Source: Chitinophagaceae bacterium
GTDB taxonomy: Bacteria; Bacteroidota; Bacteroidia; Chitinophagales; Chitinophagaceae
Length of the DNA stretch: 64,000 bases
Direction of reading: 5' to 3'
Assembly: GCA_016719815.1 (NCBI GenBank)
Contig: JADJYK010000014.1
Location: forward strand, 1 to 64,000
This document shows positions 60,497-64,000 of this stretch, piece after piece. A model generated the notes under the pieces. The model was not told the origin of the DNA. It made no database searches and worked only from the letters and a program-made list of their open reading frames with translations. How positions within the stretch are numbered: position 1 is the first letter of the stretch; each line of letters opens with the position of its first letter. The position numbers were made by a program, and so were the translations under genes.

Positions 60497-62096
60497 TTAC
60501 AAAACGATGTTCTGTATTAGGCTGCTCTTCTCCGGATAATCAGTATTAAAATGCAGCCCCGGCTTTCTTTACGCAGGGTTGCTCCTTTTACAATAAGGTA
60601 GCCAACTGTGATCATGTTACGCAATTCAAGTAACTGAGGGGAAAGTGTTGTTGTTTTATATAAATCTTCAGTCTCTTCCCACAAAAAATCCAGACGCCTG
60701 TTTGCTCTTTGCAAACGAACATTATTTCTCACAATACCTACATAGTCACTCATCAGCAATTGCAGCTCTTTTAGACTTTGGGTTATAAGGATCATCTCCT
60801 TGGGTTGTATTGTTCCTTTCTCGTTCCAGTCCGGGATATCGCTGTTTATTGCCAGAGACATGATTTTTTCTTTACTGTCAATAAAACACCGGTGAGCAAA
60901 CACCATGGCTTCCAGTAATGAATTACTTGCCAGCCTGTTGGCTCCGTGCAATCCTGTAGAGGCACATTCTCCGCAGGCATATAAATTGCGGATTGAGCTC
61001 CTTCCCCACTCATCTGTTTTGATACCGCCACAGCTATAATGCGCCGCTGGCGCAACCGGAATCATATTTTTGGTTATATCAATTCCAATAGAGAGACATT
61101 TTTCAAAAATGTTAGGAAAGTGCCCGACAAATTTCTCTTTATCGAAATGCCTGCAATCTAACCACACATGCTCCGTACCGGTGCGTTTCATCTCACTATC
61201 TATTGCTCTTGCCACAATATCACGGGGTGCTAAATCTTTCCTGTCATCATACATATCCATAAAAGCTTCACCATCTGTATTTCGTAATATACCGCCATCT
61301 CCACGAACAGCCTCAGTTATTAAAAATGCCTGTCCCCTTACACCCGGTTCATAAAGTGCAGTTTGATGAAACTGAATGAACTCCATATTCTCTATTCTGC
61401 CTTTTGCCCTGTACACCATCGCCACACCATCTCCGCTTGCAATAATAGGGTTAGTGGTTGTCCGGTACACTTGTCCGTTTCCGCCTGTTGCCAATACAGT
61501 AACTTTTGAAAGAACCTTTTCAATCTTCTTGGTAATAAGATTAAGTACGTATACACCGTAGCATTCAATATCAGGAGTTGATTTTGTAACCATGTAACCA
61601 AGGTGGTGCTGTGTGATAATATCAACTACAAAACAGTTATTGATCAGTTCAATATTTCTTTGTTTCGAAACAACACCTAATAATGCCCGTTCCATTTCCT
61701 TACCGGTAATATCCTTATGATGCAAGACACGATATTCCGAATGTCCGCCTTCTTTCCCCCTTTTATAGTCCCCATTCTCATCTTTATCAAACTGTGCTCC
61801 CATTTAATTATTTCTTCTACCCGTTCGGGGCCTTCCTTCACCACTATTTCTACAATATCATCATTACATAATCCATCGCCGGCAATAATGGTATCATTAA
61901 TATGCTTTTCAAAACTATCATGCACTTTATCGTTCACCACTGCAATTCCGCCCTGTGCATATTTGGTATTGGTCTCTTCAGGCACCGTCTTTGTAATAAC
62001 CATTATCTTTTTTTCAGGAAACTGCGTAGCAGCTTTCAATGCAAACGTTAATCCTGCGATGCCAGACCCGATTATCAAAAAATCTGTTTTTTGCAT
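60497..62096 (-). CDS. nadB: L-aspartate oxidase NadB (two frameshifts)
   Basis: About 532 residues. The FAD-binding GxGxxG is LIIGSGIAGLTFAL. Other landmarks are KYAQGGIAVV, VLATGGNGQVYRTTTNP, PRDIVARAIDSEM, SCGGIKTDEWGRSS and CGECASTGLHGANRLASNS. It oxidises aspartate to iminoaspartate in NAD synthesis. One G is missing in a run near 61800 (KWGAQFDKDENG) and one near 60550 (SRGLHFNTDYPEKSS), the latter hiding the true end at 60497. No nadA or nadC is in the window. Confidence 0.95.
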
Positions 62097-62121
62097 AGTT
62101 TAATTTCGCCAAGACGGCAAT

Positions 62122-62810
62122 TTATTGATTATTTATTTCCCTTACTGAGTAAAGATACTTAACAGCACCCATCACTATTAATAACTGGGCCACCCGTATG
62201 TAATCATTATCCAGGCTGAGGCTCCCCAAAGTGGTTTATAGAACTTATTTATTGCAAGAATGGAATCAGAAATAACAAATAACACAGCACCGGTTACAAA
62301 GAGAACCCCGGCTTTTTTATTACTGAGGTAAAGCATATGCAATGCCATCATCAGCATAAAACTTATCACCAGGCCATATATCCGCACAGGTAATTTCATT
62401 TCCCCCAGATAGGGCGAAAACCAGATTATCAGCCCTGTATAGTATGCTGCCACCATTAATAATATCCACCATCGGCTCATTACACTTTCTGCAATCCGGA
62501 TTTTATGAAAGAAAATAATATAAACCACATGAGCCAGTAAAAAAGCTGACAGCCCTGATAAGAAGAAAACTGATTGCTTTCCCTGAAACATCAGCAATAC
62601 ATCACCAAGCCAGGAAAAAAATAACGCCAATAAAACCAGAAAAGAAAGCCGGCATTTTTTCCCTCTCATTGCAGATAAAAACAAAAGGGCAAGCAGCGGC
62701 ATCAGTAATGGTTTTGTGGCAAATTGTATGGCTTCATTATTCACTTCTGCACCCAAAATATCAGCCGCCAGTGTTACAAGGAAAACAACTATCAGAATTT
62801 TTATTTTCAT
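62122..62810 (-). CDS. Lysoplasmalogenase-like YhhN/TMEM86 family membrane protein (frameshift at C-terminus)
   Basis: About 229 residues with seven or eight membrane helices. The family core is present: ATKPLLMPLLALLF, FSWLGDVLLMF and ISDSILAINKF. Conserved Asp in GDVLLM and SDS are thought to be catalytic. It would cleave the vinyl-ether bond of lysoplasmalogens, in the membrane. One more G near 62195 gives TYGVAQLLIVMGAVKYLYS and the stop moves to 62122. It lies between ispG and nadB on the same strand. Confidence 0.85.
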
Positions 62811-62829
62811 ACTTATCAATTAAGATTCA

Positions 62830-64000
62830 TTAAGGCTCCACCCATGCCCCATGTTCTTTTAACAGGTTAATTAATTCTTCAACTGCTATCTCACTATCGA
62901 TATTCCGCTTCATTATTTCCTTGCTTTTGTAGAGTGTAATTTTTCCCGGACCACTTCCAACGTAACCAAAGTCTGCATCGGCCATTTCTCCCGGCCCGTT
63001 TACTATACATCCCATTATTGCAATCTTTACGCCCTTCAGGTGATTGGTTACCGCCCTGATTTTGGCAGTCGTCTCCTGCAAATCGAATAATGTACGACCA
63101 CAACTGGGACAACTGATATACTCAGTCTTTGAAATTCTTGTTCTGGTAGCCTGTAAAATACTGAAGGCTGTATTGTTTGTGAACTGGTGAATATCTTTAA
63201 CGTTCAGATAGGTTCTTCCTGACATCCTGATATTGTCCATTTTTGCATTACTGCCGTAGCCCATACAAATGCCATCTCCCATTCCATCAAGTAATAATGC
63301 ACCTGTTTCAACAGCAAAATGAATAAGATGCTCATCCGGAGCTTGCCAGTTGCTATCAGTAATTATTACAACCGGATTTTTAACCGCACGGTTCATCAAC
63401 TCGATAAACATCCGGCGAACTGATTGCACGGCGTTCACCCGGGTTGAACTCAGACATATTACTACAGTCGGGTCATTTTCCAGTTCATCCACGTATGCAT
63501 AATCATTGATTGTTGTTTCGTCACTAAAACAGTCAATCATTACAAAATTCAACTTACCGCTTTTCACTTCTGCCTCAGCAAACCCCTTATCAGAAAAAAT
63601 AGGGCAACACATTTCTTTATCTTTTGCTTCTGCCCAGGCAGCTGGATAAACGATTACTTTTAATGTCCCGGGAAGTGGGAAATTCAATAACTGGTGTCCG
63701 GTGAAGATATAATCTGCGGCTGCATCGCCAATGGTCCACTTATCAGTTAATTCATCATAACTGTATCCAACACTCTGCAGATGTTGAGGGGTAATTTTTT
63801 CAATTTTGCTCAGGTCGGCAATTACTACCGGAACCTGTCCTCCACCAATATTGCCTGTTGCAAATGTTTCTCTCCTTTTATACTCAAACGGGGTGTATGG
63901 AAGTCTGATCTCTGAAGCCTTGTTTCGTACTTCCGACTGCTGGCTTCCGGCTTCATATCTTTTCACCAGATCCTTACAAACAGGTACTTCAAACTCCGGG
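62830..64000 (-). CDS. ispG: 4-hydroxy-3-methylbut-2-enyl diphosphate synthase IspG, C-terminal part (runs off window)
   Basis: The frame is open from the window edge, so the first part is missing. It encodes the long Bacteroidota IspG. The 4Fe-4S cysteines are CPSCG and CIVNGPGEMADADFG, in the order of the family. The N-terminal visible part (VPVVIADLSKIEKITPQHLQ) belongs to the extra middle domain. IspG makes HMBPP in the MEP isoprenoid path. An insertion (EAGSQQSEVRNKASEIRLP) lies at about 63899-63954 and looks repeat-derived. There is no frame break. An ATG or GTG near 63966 is not the true start. Confidence 0.95.
   Translation of the reverse strand, partial: PEFEVPVCKDLVKRYEAGSQQSEVRNKASEIRLPYTPFEYKRRETFATGNIGGGQVPVVIADLSKIEKITPQHLQSVGYSYDELTDKWTIGDAAADYIFTGHQLLNFPLPGTLKVIVYPAAWAEAKDKEMCCPIFSDKGFAEAEVKSGKLNFVMIDCFSDETTINDYAYVDELENDPTVVICLSSTRVNAVQSVRRMFIELMNRAVKNPVVIITDSNWQAPDEHLIHFAVETGALLLDGMGDGICMGYGSNAKMDNIRMSGRTYLNVKDIHQFTNNTAFSILQATRTRISKTEYISCPSCGRTLFDLQETTAKIRAVTNHLKGVKIAIMGCIVNGPGEMADADFGYVGSGPGKITLYKSKEIMKRNIDSEIAVEELINLLKEHGAWVEP
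63899..63954 (-). repeat. Repeat-like insert within ispG
   Basis: On the minus strand it reads GAAGCCGGAAGCCAGCAGTC and then GGAAGTACGAAAC, made of near-copies of GGAAGYC. It is translated in frame as EAGSQQSEVRNKASEIR. The GGAAGYC units and the partial complementarity suggest a repeat that expanded or inserted in the coding sequence. Confidence 0.45.

Overview
The window is a 64 kb piece of a Bacteroidota chromosome, most likely from a Chitinophagaceae-type organism. The evidence is five secreted proteins ending in type IX secretion (T9SS) sorting domains, promoters of the TTG-N20-TAnnTTTG type, a TonB-dependent receptor with a carboxypeptidase-like N-terminal domain, an atpBEFHA gene order, a hybrid kinase beside a LytTR regulator, and an IspG of the long Bacteroidota type. 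No tRNA, rRNA, CRISPR array, prophage or complete IS element was seen.

Layout. 1-190 holds the broken start of a Fic-like gene. 191-1242 is a repeat-rich mosaic that includes a shredded copy of the 3' end of the next gene. 1243-2848 carries a 2-hydroxyacid dehydrogenase and an rsmA lacking its 5' end. 2866-11373 is a block of three T9SS cargo proteins plus a small secreted protein. 11634-15213 has pdxA and an ABC-2 transporter with a LolA-like protein. 15474-19848 has a small secreted protein and an operon of TonB receptor, TPR protein, membrane protein and winged-helix regulator. 19971-26267 has a T9SS protein, two cell-envelope proteins, a hybrid histidine kinase and a LytTR regulator. 26344-30574 is the ATP synthase operon. 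30818-40878 holds an ABC exporter, a DUF72 remnant, a sulfatase, a subtilisin-like protease, an amidase, a DEAD-box helicase, a WG-repeat protein and a PepSY-like protein. 40960-44391 is a fused isobutyryl-CoA mutase. 44484-47107 is a putative muramic-acid recycling module interrupted by a DUF559 nuclease between inverted repeats. 47253-53808 holds an M1 peptidase and a giant beta-propeller/Ig/T9SS protein. 53997-59596 has RidA, a 3-HCDH-like protein, TsaB, an ArsR-type regulator, a double rhodanese and a DUF5916 barrel. 59601-64000 has an acyltransferase, nadB, a lysoplasmalogenase and ispG.

Two themes dominate. First, about 27 of some 50 genes are broken by a frame change, and most changes are one base missing from a short homopolymer; adding it back restores recognisable protein sequence. 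This is best explained by sequencing indels, so I report the merged genes with the break points. Three defects do not fit a single-base error: rsmA lacks its N-terminus, the DUF72 gene lacks roughly 75 internal codons, and no atpG follows atpA. Second, short GC-rich palindromic repeats sit inside and at the edges of genes. Three lie in frame within icmF, one repeat-like insert lies in ispG, and an inverted pair (25 of 27 bases identical) flanks the DUF559 nuclease gene and supplies the end of one flanking gene and the start of the other. This repeat-plus-nuclease unit is the most likely candidate for an undescribed mobile system here.
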